In this document: positions 49,688 through 60,094 of the stretch, piece after piece
Layout: each line of letters begins with the position of its first letter
How positions within the stretch are numbered: the stretch's first letter is position 1
Assembly (NCBI GenBank): GCA_027946555.1
Contig: JAPEVC010000012.1
Location: 62,001 to 126,000 of the forward strand
DNA from: Gnomoniopsis sp. IMI 355080
Lineage: Eukaryota > Ascomycota > Sordariomycetes > Diaporthales > Gnomoniaceae
DNA length: 64,000 bases
Reading direction: 5' to 3'
Notes under the pieces: generated by a model
Told to the model about the DNA's origin: nothing
What the model saw: the letters and a program-made list of their open reading frames with translations, nothing else
Databases searched by the model: none
Position numbers and translations under genes: made by a program

Positions 49688-50806
49688 TCATGGCTGGCTT
49701 GCCAGCTCAATACTTATCCAGCTGGTTGCACATCCAGCCCCAATAGCCGTGATTTTAGAACCTGACGGCATGTACTTCTTGGAAGCAATCGTATTCCACC
49801 GTCCCTTGACATCGTTATTCTCAACCTGCGGGCCGCAATTTCCATGCTCCCCCCAGCCCCAGGAAATCACGTCGCCATCTTCGGTTAATGCAACCACGTG
49901 CTCGCTCCCAACAGCCACTGTCACCAATTTAGGTAATCCAGGCGGCGCAAGCTGGCCATGGTCGTCTTTGCCCCAGCTCAGAAGCGTGCCGTCCTCGTTG
50001 AGGATATACAACCCGCCCCAGCTCGCCCCAACATGCCTCCAACCTACAGCCCTCTTCGGTGCTGAGGACTTGACACCCGCCTTATCCGCCCCAAGTACAC
50101 AGACCTCTCCGCTGTCACAACTCCCGAAAAGCGCCGTGAACTCTCTTCCACAGGCTGCCTTTACAACCTTGAAGTCCAATCCCTCGACCTTGACCGGCTC
50201 CTGAGCTACGCCCTTGCAACCCGGTCCCAACTGACCCTTGCGTCCATTTCCCCAACCCCATACCTCGCCATTGTCAAGCACGACCACAGCATGGGACATG
50301 CCAGCTGCAATATCCACAATGCTGGTGGATGGGGGCGGGAAGGAGGGAATATGAGTCGGTGTGGGTGTGCGTATTATGAACTGGCCGAGGCCAAGCTCAC
50401 CTTTTTGCCCGGCGCCGAAGGTGGAGATGGTGGAGGATTGGACTATGAGAGAAGACTCCCAGGTCGCTGCTATGGATTTCACAGGCGGCGGTGTCCCATT
50501 CTCCGGTTTGAGGAGTGCGACCTCCTGTGCGATGAATTTAGCGCCGTAAGCTTTTGCTTCTTGCGACAACGGGCCACATGCTCCTGTGGACGAGTCGCCA
50601 GCCCAATAACATTTGCCGTCCGCGGTAAGGAGCAAGGTGTGATTACCACCAGCGGCGATTTGGACCACCGGACTGGTGGGCTCGGAGCCGGGCCGGAAGA
50701 GGACTTCGCGTGGGATGGAGACGTCTTGGTTGAGGCCGATGCCGAGTTGGCCCGAGCCGTTGGAGCCCAGGGCGTAGAGGACAGGTGTTGTGGTATTTGT
50801 CGACAT
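49688..50806 (-). CDS. RCC1-repeat protein, Ats1/Kti13-like
   Basis: Intronless, 372 residues from MSTNTTTPVLYALGSNGSGQLG (an in-frame ATG at 50842 would add 12). Repeats of the RCC1 beta-propeller are clear: ALGSNGSGQLGIG, IAAGGNHTLLLTADG, FGAGQKGELGLG, IAAGMSHAVVVLDNGEVWGWG, NGRKGQLGPG, LLSWGKDDHGQLAP, VAVGSEHVVALTEDGDVISWG. The protein is one propeller with no other domain, the size class of yeast Ats1/Kti13, which pairs with Kti11/Dph3 in diphthamide and Elongator-dependent tRNA modification. RCC1-like propellers also act as exchange factors or scaffolds, so that role is inference. It lies tail to tail with rad9 (227 bases) and divergent from tyr1. Confidence 0.85.
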   Translation of the reverse strand: MSTNTTTPVLYALGSNGSGQLGIGLNQDVSIPREVLFRPGSEPTSPVVQIAAGGNHTLLLTADGKCYWAGDSSTGACGPLSQEAKAYGAKFIAQEVALLKPENGTPPPVKSIAATWESSLIVQSSTISTFGAGQKGELGLGQFIIRTPTPTHIPSFPPPSTSIVDIAAGMSHAVVVLDNGEVWGWGNGRKGQLGPGCKGVAQEPVKVEGLDFKVVKAACGREFTALFGSCDSGEVCVLGADKAGVKSSAPKRAVGWRHVGASWGGLYILNEDGTLLSWGKDDHGQLAPPGLPKLVTVAVGSEHVVALTEDGDVISWGWGEHGNCGPQVENNDVKGRWNTIASKKYMPSGSKITAIGAGCATSWISIELASQP

Positions 50807-51406
50807 TTTGGCCTGGTTGGAATTACGCCTGATGGTTTTCACTTTTTCTTTGACTCGGAGTGAGAGTCAAGACTACTATCGGATCGGGGAGAAAGAGTCC
50901 CCAGGCAGTGGCATTGGGAAGGCCGATTGATGAAGCTGTAAACAGAGAATTGATATTTGGGTAAAAATTGACAATTATTCATTTCCATTGCCAGCCAGGC
51001 CTACTATTAGCGTTTGGAGCATCCTGAGGTATGGCATTATGGTCGTTGTTAGACGTCCCTCCAGGCTGCCAGGTCTCCCGCGGGGGGGGGGGGGGTACGT
51101 TGCGCGAATGAGACGCCCCACCCCTGCCAATCAAAAGCAAAATTGATACGGAGCTCCGGCGCAGATTCTGCCGGCCCCGCTAAGAAATTCTGTATGAAAA
51201 GCTGACTCTGAATCGCAACGAAACTCTGTTCTTTCAACAAACAACACATCTTGAACCATCTGCCAACCTCTGCTGCTCACCACACCAAGAGAAGCTCGCC
51301 AGTGACAGGTGGTTACAGGTATCGAGTCTCTAGGATGTGATCGAGTCTGCAGACCTTGGTACTGAGGATTTTCAGCCTATTTTGAGAGCTCAAAGCAGCA
51401 GCGAAG
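50807..51406. promoter_or_regulatory. Divergent promoter of the RCC1 gene and tyr1
   Basis: 600 bases between opposite start codons. It contains an uninterrupted run of about fourteen G at 51082-51095. No further element assigned. Confidence 0.5.
51082..51095. repeat. G homopolymer run
   Basis: About fourteen consecutive G between the RCC1 gene and tyr1. Length is likely uncertain in any assembly. Confidence 0.85.
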
Positions 51407-53314
51407 ATGGCAGCCACTCAGTCATCCGCGACTCAGGTCCCCAAGGATATGGAGGGCTTTATCATCGGCATCATTGGCATGGGCGATATGGGCAAGATGT
51501 ATGCTCGGCGCTTGTCTGCCGCTGGCTGGAGGTAAAATATGCCCTCATCTACACCCATCACAGGACTGTATCGCGATTTAGCATTTGCGATACTTTCCCT
51601 CACCTGGTAAGCTATTCCTCATCTTGCTCACCGACACCAGCACATTCTCCATTCTCTCAATGATGACTTGAGGCATTTGGCTAGAGTATCGTTCATCGGC
51701 CCTTTTTGGGTCGGTGCGCCTTCCATGATGAATATTTCTCAGCTACCTAATTTTTTTGTCTGATACACCAACACACCAACCGACTCTGTTGAACATCCTG
51801 GGGGTTAGACAGCAGCTAACAGATGTTGAATAGATCACCGCCATTCGCTGGCCTGCTATACACTATGCCACTCGTACTAACCAAGCTGTTCGGGGCAGGA
51901 TCAAGGCTTGCGACCAGGAGGAAAAGTACGACAGCCTGCTAGAGGAATTTGGCGAGATTGTATGATCATGTCATCATGTCCCGTACCTGACTGTACCTCA
52001 GCGGCTCATTAAGCTGAGACTGTGTCTAGAATAATATACAAATTGTCCGCAATGGCCACCTTGTTTCTCGCGAGTGTGACTACATCATCTACAGCGTAGA
52101 GGCCGCCGTCATCGGCCATGTCGTGAAGGAATATGGCCCATGTATGCTCCTACTTGTGACAATGACGCCGTCTTTTTCTACTATGTACGCTTGCTTACCT
52201 CGATGTTAGCTACCAAAATGAACGCCATTGTCGGCGGACAGACGTCGTGCAAAGCCCCAGAAATCGCAGCCCTGGAGGAGCATCTCCCTGCCGATGTCGA
52301 CATTGTACCTTGCCACTCCCTCCACGGACCTAATGTTGACCCGAAAGGCCAGCCACTGGTTAGACCATCTATCCCATCGACACCGACGTTGTTAAATCAA
52401 GCAATCACTAATTTATGCAGGTTCTCATCAAGCACCGCGCTTCCGACGCTTCCTTCACCAAAGTCGAGACAGTCCTCCGCTGCCTCAACTCCAAACACGT
52501 CTACCTGACGGCACGTGAACACGACCGCATCACCGCCGACACTCAAGCCGTCACGCACGCCGCCTTCCTCTCTATGGGTAAAGCCTGGCACGCTATGCAG
52601 CAGTTCCCCTGGGAAGGCGCGCGCTATGTCGGTGGGATTGAGAACGTCAAGATCAACCTTACGATGCGGATCTACTCGGCGCGGTGGCACGTCTACGCCG
52701 GACTCGCGATCCTCAACCCCGAGGCGCGCAAGCAAATTACGCAGTACGCGCGCAGCACCACCGAGCTGTACAAGCTCATGCTGGAGGGCAACTACGAGGA
52801 ACTCCGGGCGCGCGTGTATGCGGCGAGGGAACGGGTGTTTGGCCATGAAGACTCGACCAAATGGGCGCCGGTGCCGCTGTTGAGGGACGATTTGCTAGAC
52901 CGGTTCAGCCTCGGCAAGAAGCCTGAGGAGGGCAAGGCGCTTCCGAACAACCATCTGAGTTTGCTGGCAATGGTGGACTGCTGGAGCGCGCTGGGCATTG
53001 TGCCCTACGACCACATGATCTGCTCGACGCCGTTGTTCCGCCTGTGGCTGGGCGTGACGGAAAATCTGTTCCGGCACCCGGAGAGGCTGGACGAGGCGCT
53101 GAAGATTGCGGTCGAGGACAATACCTTTCGGAGCGATGACCTGGAGTTTACCTTTGCGGCGAGGGGGTGGGCCGAGTGTGTGTCTCTGGGCCACTTTGAT
53201 ACGTGGCGTGAGAGGTTCCTCGAGACGCAGACTTTCTTTGAACCTCGTTTCACGGAGGCAAACCAGATTGGCAATGCGATGATCAAGGCCGTGCTGGAGA
53301 CCACCAAGGAGTAG
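51407..53314 (+). CDS. tyr1: Prephenate dehydrogenase (NADP+), tyrosine biosynthesis
   Basis: Predicted exons 51407-51531, 51899-51959, 52030-52141, 52210-52358, 52421-53314 (446 residues). The nucleotide-binding loop GIIGMGDMG is at 21-29. Family signatures follow: CDYIIYSVEA, YGPSTKMNAIVGGQTSCK, HSLHGP and the ADTQAVTHAAFLSMG block that helps bind prephenate. The enzyme oxidatively decarboxylates prephenate to 4-hydroxyphenylpyruvate. Junctions were set by family sequence: each intron is GT..AG, and intron 3 splits a Ser codon (T|CT). The first intron is 367 bases, against 62-70 for the others. No ACT domain is visible, as in yeast Tyr1. Confidence 0.94.
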
Positions 53315-54201
53315 AAGTTAGCACAAGCAGGACTGGTCATTCCGTGTTTATTCTCTCAGCCGGTGACGCTTCGGAGGTGTCATTTGTCGCGCAGAAGTCC
53401 ACACTACCGATGGCATGGCTGGCTGTTCATGAATCTGGAGCTAGACACCTGGAGCTGAGAAATATGAATTCAAGGTAGAGAAATTCTTTTCATAGGGGTA
53501 GATGGGCGCACTACATTGGGCTTGGACGGCAGTACTGTGGCGTAGGACCGAGATTCTCTATCTTGGCAAGATGGCAATCAAATCAATGACACGAAGAGAT
53601 AGCTTGCAGGAACTAACAGAGCCCGAGACAAAATCGTGTGTCGCGTAATAATTAGGAGGGAGTATAATTACCAGAAAATACTGGCCTTCTAGAACAAACT
53701 GAAAGTGTAGGAAATACCCAAAAAATATTGCCCGGGTACTATGCATGCAGAAAGCGGGATTGGTCCCAAAACCGACTTAAAGTAGCGCACGTGAAGTCGC
53801 GCCAGAGGCCAATCCTCAAATGCGTCATTGCCAAGGACCCCTGTCAGTCCGAAAGTAGTCGCCGCTTCGGACTTTCAGGCTCCCATCAAACAAAGGCATT
53901 CTCAACTTTCCTTCACACTACCAAGCCTGTAAGGACTGGTCTTCTTACATGCATAGACTGCGTAGGCACCCAGAGACTTTGGAGAGTTGAGGTCCCACGA
54001 GAGACCCTCGTCGTGCCTTCCCTGACATCTGCTTGACCCCTCCACTCCTGACTTGAACCCATCGTCAACTCCTTCCAGTCCCTCAATATCGCTTCTTCTT
54101 CTTGCTACCTCTTCTTGCTTTCCCTCCTTCCTGCTTCTACACAGCCCACACCAGCCTATGCCGCATTTCTTCATGGAAACAGCATAGATCTCTTGTCCAA
54201 T
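53315..54201. promoter_or_regulatory. Interval between tyr1 and rad26
   Basis: About 890 bases holding the tyr1 3' end and rad26 promoter; CT-rich toward the rad26 start. Only a short unconserved frame and the antisense shadow of rad26 are present. An in-frame upstream ATG at 54115 could lengthen Rad26 by 29 residues. Confidence 0.5.
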
Positions 54202-57200
54202 ATGTCGGCATCTCAAGGTGACCAAGGCGACCATGTCGCTGGGTCTTCTTCTGCTGAGATGACTCCCATCAACACTGAGGAGGTTATGATCACAGATGGT
54301 GGACTTGCCGCCATACACTCGCCGGACTCCGAAAAACCGAGCACTCCTGCCGACCTCGACAGTCTCGATGAAGAGGCTACTATGCAGCACCTCAGTGCCA
54401 CTGCGCGCGATCAAGATGACCTTGAGCGCGACATTACCCACCAGGCCAACCTGGCCTTGATCGAAGCAGAGGACCACAAAGATAAGAATCGCATCGCCAA
54501 GGCTGAGGCTGCCAAGGCTAAGTTTAAAGGTCAGAAACAGGCGCAGGAGCAAAAGTTTCGCAGGGCCTTCGGCAACCAAAAACAGAGAGACACCATCAAG
54601 GCCGAAATCGCCCGGATCGACGCTGAAATTGAACTCCTCGACAAAGACATCGTAGATTACAATACACGCATTGATGAGCGGCACCGAACGAAGCCCGACG
54701 AAGATATTCCTGCTGCCAACGCGACGGGCCGTCTTCCTGGCGAAACGAAACGGGAATTTCTGATACGGACTGGAAAGATTACACCGTTCGCCAAAATTGG
54801 TGGCCCGCGTACCGAGGGGGTGGAGGGTGAGCTTGCGAACGCTCTTGTCGATGCTGAGGATGAAGCCGAGATCGCAGAGTTGGAGAACAAAGCCAGCTCT
54901 AATCAAGTTCGTTCCCACCAGAATCTGCGTCTTCCAGGGTTCGCTGAGGCCGATGATGACGACACTGCGGCGATTACTGCTGCTGCCCAAGGCGAGTTCT
55001 CACTCCGACCTCGAAAGAAGCGCAAGACTGGTGGGAGAGGATTCCCCACTTCCTTCTCAGATGACGAGTTTGAGCCAGGATCGGCACCCTCTCCAGAGTA
55101 TGAAGATGATATCGACCTTGACGACATGACACACCTCACACGCACCGCACCGCGAAAGAGAACCAAGGGTTCCGCAGACTCCGAGAACAAAGTCGACTTC
55201 AGCAAGATCGATGATGGCAACGAATCTGCTTATCAGCGCCGCTTGACGGATTGGGTGGAGCGCAGGAGCCGCGCAAGGCGACACCGGCAGGAGCGTGATG
55301 GAGTACCAGTAGACGACGATGATGACGAGAAGGAATGGTTCAAACCGTCTCCTGATGAGCCAGATCACGAACTACAAGGCGGTCTGAGAATTCCAGGAGA
55401 TATATTCCCGTCCCTGTTCGATTATCAAAAGACTGGTGTGCAGTGGTTGGCCGAGCTCTACGAGCAGCAGGTCGGAGGCATCGTTGGTGATGAGATGGGG
55501 CTTGGCAAGACGATCCAGGTCATTTCCTTCATTGCCGCACTGCACTACAGCAAGAAACTAACCAAACCTGTCCTCGTCGTGGCTCCTGCCACCGTGCTAC
55601 AACAGTGGGTGACCGAGTTCCACCGTTGGTGGCCAGCTCTGCGTGTTTCGATTCTGCACTCCTCCGGAAGTGGCATGCTCAATGTTCGTGATGAGGACGA
55701 GGGCTGGGATGAAGAGCGACCAGCATTCAAGAAGTCCGGCCCTACTGCGAGGAAGATATTGGACCGCGTCATCAAACACGGACATGTTCTAGTCACCACA
55801 TACGCTGGCATTCAGACATATAGGGATGTCCTGATACCGGTGAATTGGGAAGTCGCAGTGCTGGATGAAGGCCACAAGATTCGTAATCCTAACACGGCTG
55901 TCACTATCAATTGTAAGGAGTTGCTCACTCCTAATCGCATCATTCTATCCGGCACTCCCATGCAGAACAACCTGATCGAGCTGTGGTCGATCTTTGACTT
56001 CATCAACCCCATGCATCTCGGGTCGCTTGTTGCTTTCCGGAGCCAATTTGAGGTCCCTATCAGGATTGGAGGCTATGCAAACGCAACCAAGGTGCAGATG
56101 ATGACGGCACAAAAATGCGCAGAAACGTTGAAGGATGCCATCAGTCCTTATCTACTCCAGCGCACGAAGAAGGATGTTGCTGCTGACCTGCCGAAGAAGA
56201 AAGAGCAGGTCTTGTTCTGCAAGCTTACACCAATGCAGAGGGGTCAGTATATGGGCTATATTCAATCTTCTGAGATGACTAGCATTATGCAAGGGACTCG
56301 ACTCCCGCTTGCCGGCATTTCGATGTTACGGAAAATCTGCAATCACCCAGAATTAGCCCGTCCACAGATGAAGAATGAGGTAAATTACAAGCCGGGGTCC
56401 TCTGAGTACTCGGGCAAGATGCAAGTTGTCAAAGCTCTCATCAAAATGTGGAAGCGATTGGGTCACAAAGCTCTTCTGTTCAGCCAAGGTGTGCAGATGC
56501 TCAACATCCTCGAGCACTTTTTGAGGCGAGGCAATTTCAACTTCCTGCGCATGGATGGCAGCACTCCGATCAAGGAACGGCAAAAACTCGTGGATCAGTT
56601 CAATAATGATCCAGATATCGACATATTTCTGTTGACCACCAAGGTTGGTGGTCTCGGTGTCAACCTCACCGGAGCTAGCAGAGTCATCATCTACGACCCG
56701 GATTGGAATCCTTCCACCGACGTGCAGGCTCGTGAGAGGGCTTGGCGCCTTGGCCAGAAGAAGGAGGTTGCGATTTACCGCCTCATGACGGCTGGAACGA
56801 TTGAGGAAAAGATCTACCAGCGACAAATCTGGAAGCAGTTCCTTGCCAACAAAGTGCTGAATGACCCAAAGCAGCGAACCAACCTCAATGTCAGTGACTT
56901 GCACGATCTCTTCACCCTCAGTACGGATCACAGTGGTGGCACACAAACCAGCCAGCTGTTCAGAGGTAGTGATAACAACTCGACTGATAACGCCTCGACT
57001 GTCACACCAACGCCCAAGATAACACCTGGGCTCGGCTTGCAAGACCTCGGCGACCAGCGCGCCACCTTAGCATTGATGCCGGGTGGCAGTCAGAAAGATG
57101 AAGAAGATGAGAATTTGAATGACATCAACGGCGTCGCCGGCGTGGAGGAGTTCAGGGGTGACGAGGAAGAGAATCCGGATCAAGAGGAGGATCGCATCAT

Positions 57201-57795
57201 GAGCGGCATCTATGCCAAGGGTGTCGACGAGACTCTTGATCACGACGAAATTGTGGGAGGAAAGAGAGTTGTGCGTGCCGACCCGGCCATCCTGCGTGCC
57301 GAGGCAGTTCGCGTCGCGAAAGAAGGCGCTGAGCACCTTCGCCGCTCGCGTGAGCAGGCGCGCAACGTGGCCATCGGGACCGTCACATGGACTGGGGAGG
57401 TCGGCAGCACCGGTCGCCCGCGCTCAAACGTCAATCGCGGACGTGGTGGCCCTGGCTCCAGCAGTGTGTTGGCGGGCATTCGCGAACGCCAGGGACTGAC
57501 CAGTGGGAGCAGCTCACGTTCCAGCACGCCGTTGCCCCCGGGCAGAAGGACAGCATACGGCATTGAGGATTTCAAAAAGATGATTGTGACATTCCTCAAG
57601 CGCAACCAGTCCAGGGCTCCCAGTAAGATGATCATCGATCAGTTCAGCGTAAGAGTCGGTAAGGACCCGAAGGCGATTGATATGTTCAAGGCTGCCCTGG
57701 ATCGGGTGGCGACCCTCGAGTCGGACACAACAAATCGCGGTGCTTTGAGAAAGAATTGGGTGCTGAAAAAGGAATTTGAAGAGGGAGCTAGGTGA
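54202..57795 (+). CDS. rad26: Rad26/CSB (ERCC6) SNF2-family ATPase, transcription-coupled repair
   Basis: Intronless, 1197 residues from MSASQGDQG (first ATG of the frame is 54115). After an acidic and coiled-coil N-terminus (a helical stretch at about 90-150 rich in Glu, Lys and Ala) comes the SNF2 ATPase: FDYQKTGVQWL, GDEMGLGKT (429-437), DEGH (555-558), SGTPMQNN, and helicase motifs V-VI with TTKVGGLGVNLTGA and ARERAWRLGQ. The C-terminus has FKKMIVTFLKRNQSRAPSKMIIDQFS, matching the winged-helix ubiquitin-binding region described in CSB. Rad26/CSB binds stalled RNA polymerase II and recruits nucleotide excision repair. Near rad9 on the map, but independent. Confidence 0.95.
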   Translation: MSASQGDQGDHVAGSSSAEMTPINTEEVMITDGGLAAIHSPDSEKPSTPADLDSLDEEATMQHLSATARDQDDLERDITHQANLALIEAEDHKDKNRIAKAEAAKAKFKGQKQAQEQKFRRAFGNQKQRDTIKAEIARIDAEIELLDKDIVDYNTRIDERHRTKPDEDIPAANATGRLPGETKREFLIRTGKITPFAKIGGPRTEGVEGELANALVDAEDEAEIAELENKASSNQVRSHQNLRLPGFAEADDDDTAAITAAAQGEFSLRPRKKRKTGGRGFPTSFSDDEFEPGSAPSPEYEDDIDLDDMTHLTRTAPRKRTKGSADSENKVDFSKIDDGNESAYQRRLTDWVERRSRARRHRQERDGVPVDDDDDEKEWFKPSPDEPDHELQGGLRIPGDIFPSLFDYQKTGVQWLAELYEQQVGGIVGDEMGLGKTIQVISFIAALHYSKKLTKPVLVVAPATVLQQWVTEFHRWWPALRVSILHSSGSGMLNVRDEDEGWDEERPAFKKSGPTARKILDRVIKHGHVLVTTYAGIQTYRDVLIPVNWEVAVLDEGHKIRNPNTAVTINCKELLTPNRIILSGTPMQNNLIELWSIFDFINPMHLGSLVAFRSQFEVPIRIGGYANATKVQMMTAQKCAETLKDAISPYLLQRTKKDVAADLPKKKEQVLFCKLTPMQRGQYMGYIQSSEMTSIMQGTRLPLAGISMLRKICNHPELARPQMKNEVNYKPGSSEYSGKMQVVKALIKMWKRLGHKALLFSQGVQMLNILEHFLRRGNFNFLRMDGSTPIKERQKLVDQFNNDPDIDIFLLTTKVGGLGVNLTGASRVIIYDPDWNPSTDVQARERAWRLGQKKEVAIYRLMTAGTIEEKIYQRQIWKQFLANKVLNDPKQRTNLNVSDLHDLFTLSTDHSGGTQTSQLFRGSDNNSTDNASTVTPTPKITPGLGLQDLGDQRATLALMPGGSQKDEEDENLNDINGVAGVEEFRGDEEENPDQEEDRIMSGIYAKGVDETLDHDEIVGGKRVVRADPAILRAEAVRVAKEGAEHLRRSREQARNVAIGTVTWTGEVGSTGRPRSNVNRGRGGPGSSSVLAGIRERQGLTSGSSSRSSTPLPPGRRTAYGIEDFKKMIVTFLKRNQSRAPSKMIIDQFSVRVGKDPKAIDMFKAALDRVATLESDTTNRGALRKNWVLKKEFEEGAR

Positions 57796-58364
57796 TTTGA
57801 AATTACAGGTCTGTTTTTTTATTATCGAACTGGTATGGTTTTGGGGAAAGATACCAGGCAAGCGTGGCGTTGGTGTTATTCCCGGCAGAACTAACCATCA
57901 AACGAATCTGCTCTCTAGAACATTCTTGGGCTTGATAGACGCCAGGTAGACTCATTGACGCTGAATACAACAGTGTTTTGACTGAAGGGTGTCACGGCCG
58001 TCGCACTGAAGTAATCCTGTCACTTGACGTACAAGGTCACTTACGGTCGTTCTAGCGTAACGGACAACCCTCAAAGAGCTCGAAGCGTCGGATGCTTGTC
58101 GCTAGTGGTCAATATGATCTATACAATAGACATACTAATCATGCCGGGCGGCCTCCTATCTCGGACTATATCCAGGACTAACGTCCTGTAACAGTAGCAG
58201 ATCATCAACTCCCTATGAGCTAAGCCCTCACCGGATGACTCAATCCTGAAGTCCTTGTGCGATCTGATCCGCTACAAGAACAGCAACTCTAAAATGGATG
58301 CTCCAAGGTCTGATTCACCGATGCGCCTAATTCCAGTGGAATATTCTGCATTGCCCTACTCACA
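57796..58364. promoter_or_regulatory. Interval between rad26 and the M20 peptidase gene
   Basis: About 570 bases holding the rad26 3' end and the promoter of the downstream gene. No gene, repeat or named site recognised. Confidence 0.5.
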
Positions 58365-59723
58365 ATGAATGCTCAAGCTCTCCTAGACGCCCTCACAGCC
58401 AACGAGGCAAACCACATCGCCTTTCTCCAATCCCTCGTTCGCGCGCCCTCCCCCAATCCGCCCGGCGATACCCGCCAAGCAGCAGCCGTCATCCAGTCCT
58501 ACCTCGCCTCCCATGGCCTCCACCCGCGCGTCATTGCACCTCAGCCGCACATGCCAAACATTGTAGCCGAATTTGCCTGCGGAGACGGAGACACAGACAC
58601 AGACAAAGACACAGACGGAACGGACGATGGCCTGCGGCTGATGTTCAACGGCCACATCGACGTGTTTCCCGCAGGCGATGGGCGCGACTGGGAGCGTAGC
58701 CCCTGGTCGGGCGAGATTGTCGACGGCAAAAGGCTGCACGGGCGTGGGTCGGTCGATATGAAGGCCGGCACGGCGGCGAGCGTGGTCGCGTTCGCGACGC
58801 TGTTCCAGTATCGCGAGCACCTGCGGCGCGGCAGCAGCTTGGGCTTGGCGGCGGTGAGTGATGAGGAGACGGGCGGGGCGTTTGGGACGCGCTGGCTGCT
58901 GGACCACGACGGCGAGGGCCACCGAGAGCTGGACAGCACGGGGCCGGCGGGCGGCGAGAAGAGTCCCTGGGCCGGCGATGTCATGATCAATGCGGAGCCG
59001 GGCGGGTTGGGGACGATCCGGTTCGCCGAAAAGGGCACGCTGCGGCTGACGTTTACGGTGGATGTTGGGCCTGGGGCGCATGGGGCGTTTACGCACTTGT
59101 CCAAGAGCGCGACGCGGATCGCGGCGGGCTTGATTGGAGCCCTGGCGGTGGTGGAGGATATCGAGCCCACGTTGGACCCGGAACTGAAAGCATATCTGCA
59201 GAGAGACGATGTGCGCGCTGCTATCGACGAGTGCATGGGCAAGGGCGCTGCGGATATTGCCACAAAGTGTACACTAAACATCGGCACCGTCCACGGCGGG
59301 CTCAAGGTGAACATGATTCCCGGGACGTGTGTCTTTGAGGCGGACATCCGCATGCCGTTGGGCCTGAAGGCCGAGGAGGTCATGGAGGTGATCCATCGGG
59401 TGCTGGAGACGTATCCCGACGCAAAAGTGGACGTTCAGCAAGCGGCGAGTAATCCGGCCGCAGGATGTGCGCACGACCACCCCATGGTGCACATCCTCGC
59501 TAGGCAGGCGGAGCAGGTCACAGGGAGGAAGCCCGTGGCCATTCCGAGCATGGGCGCGACGGATTGTAAGTTTTACCGGTACAAAGGCGTTCCGGCCTAT
59601 GTTTTTGGGGTGAGTCCGGAGACGATGGGGGCGAAGAACGAGAGTGTTTCTGTCGACGAGTATTTGGCGGTGGTAAAGACACATGCGCTGGCGGCGTGGG
59701 AGTACCTTGGAGGTAAGATGTGA
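58365..59723 (+). CDS. M20-family metallopeptidase (ArgE/DapE/CPG2 type)
   Basis: Intronless, 452 residues. Zinc-site motifs in order: FNGHIDVFPAGD, GRGSVDMKAG, SDEETGGAFG (catalytic Glu and bridging Glu), INAEPG. The dimerisation lid follows (GAHGAFTHLSKSA...), then SMGATDCKFYR and a C-terminal MGAKNESVSVDEYL. Family enzymes hydrolyse N-acyl amino acids, small peptides or carbamoyl groups; the substrate here is not predictable. In many members a C-terminal His completes the second zinc site; no His is evident in the corresponding MGAKNES stretch, though some relatives use a different residue there. A CA/AG-rich stretch at about 58586-58620 encodes a Gly-Asp-Thr repeat just before GHID. No signal peptide seen. 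Confidence 0.9.
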   Translation: MNAQALLDALTANEANHIAFLQSLVRAPSPNPPGDTRQAAAVIQSYLASHGLHPRVIAPQPHMPNIVAEFACGDGDTDTDKDTDGTDDGLRLMFNGHIDVFPAGDGRDWERSPWSGEIVDGKRLHGRGSVDMKAGTAASVVAFATLFQYREHLRRGSSLGLAAVSDEETGGAFGTRWLLDHDGEGHRELDSTGPAGGEKSPWAGDVMINAEPGGLGTIRFAEKGTLRLTFTVDVGPGAHGAFTHLSKSATRIAAGLIGALAVVEDIEPTLDPELKAYLQRDDVRAAIDECMGKGAADIATKCTLNIGTVHGGLKVNMIPGTCVFEADIRMPLGLKAEEVMEVIHRVLETYPDAKVDVQQAASNPAAGCAHDHPMVHILARQAEQVTGRKPVAIPSMGATDCKFYRYKGVPAYVFGVSPETMGAKNESVSVDEYLAVVKTHALAAWEYLGGKM

Positions 59724-60094
59724 GCCGGTGAACAATCGATTTGTGTAAAGGATCTCGGGCCTATGACTTGACGGATCCGCCAGAAGCATGCACCGTACAT
59801 AGCTATCGGAGAGCAAACAATGCCCGTCCGGCAGTCTCGTCCCTGGAGAAGGGGCTTTTATGAGTGAAAGCTTTGGACACACTGCGGCAGTCTTACTGTG
59901 ACACATCACAATATCGCGAAGACTGAAGAAGAGAAAGCTTGTATATATTGAATGAACCTTGTGACTTATTTCGTATGCTCACAACTCCAAGCGCCATGCT
60001 TATGCTCATCATGCGTAGGTATTGTGCGGTCAGGCTGCCAAATACACTGAACCATCCAAACACGTCGGAGACAGAATACTTTGAGTGAAGTTGT
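59724..60094. other. Convergent interval
   Basis: About 370 bases between the M20 gene end and the app1 end. No feature beyond presumed 3' ends. Confidence 0.55.

Noticed and set aside
53902..54990. 362-codon open frame on the minus strand
   Set aside because: Antisense shadow of the rad26 5' region; no family features and overlaps strongly conserved coding sequence on the other strand.
47860..57795. Rad9 and Rad26 as a DNA-repair gene cluster
   Set aside because: They are separated by unrelated housekeeping genes (RCC1-repeat gene, tyr1) on both strands; nothing suggests coordinated organisation.
58383..59383. Long minus-strand open frames (237 and 280 codons)
   Set aside because: Shadows of the GC-rich M20 peptidase gene; low-complexity Arg/Pro/Ser composition.
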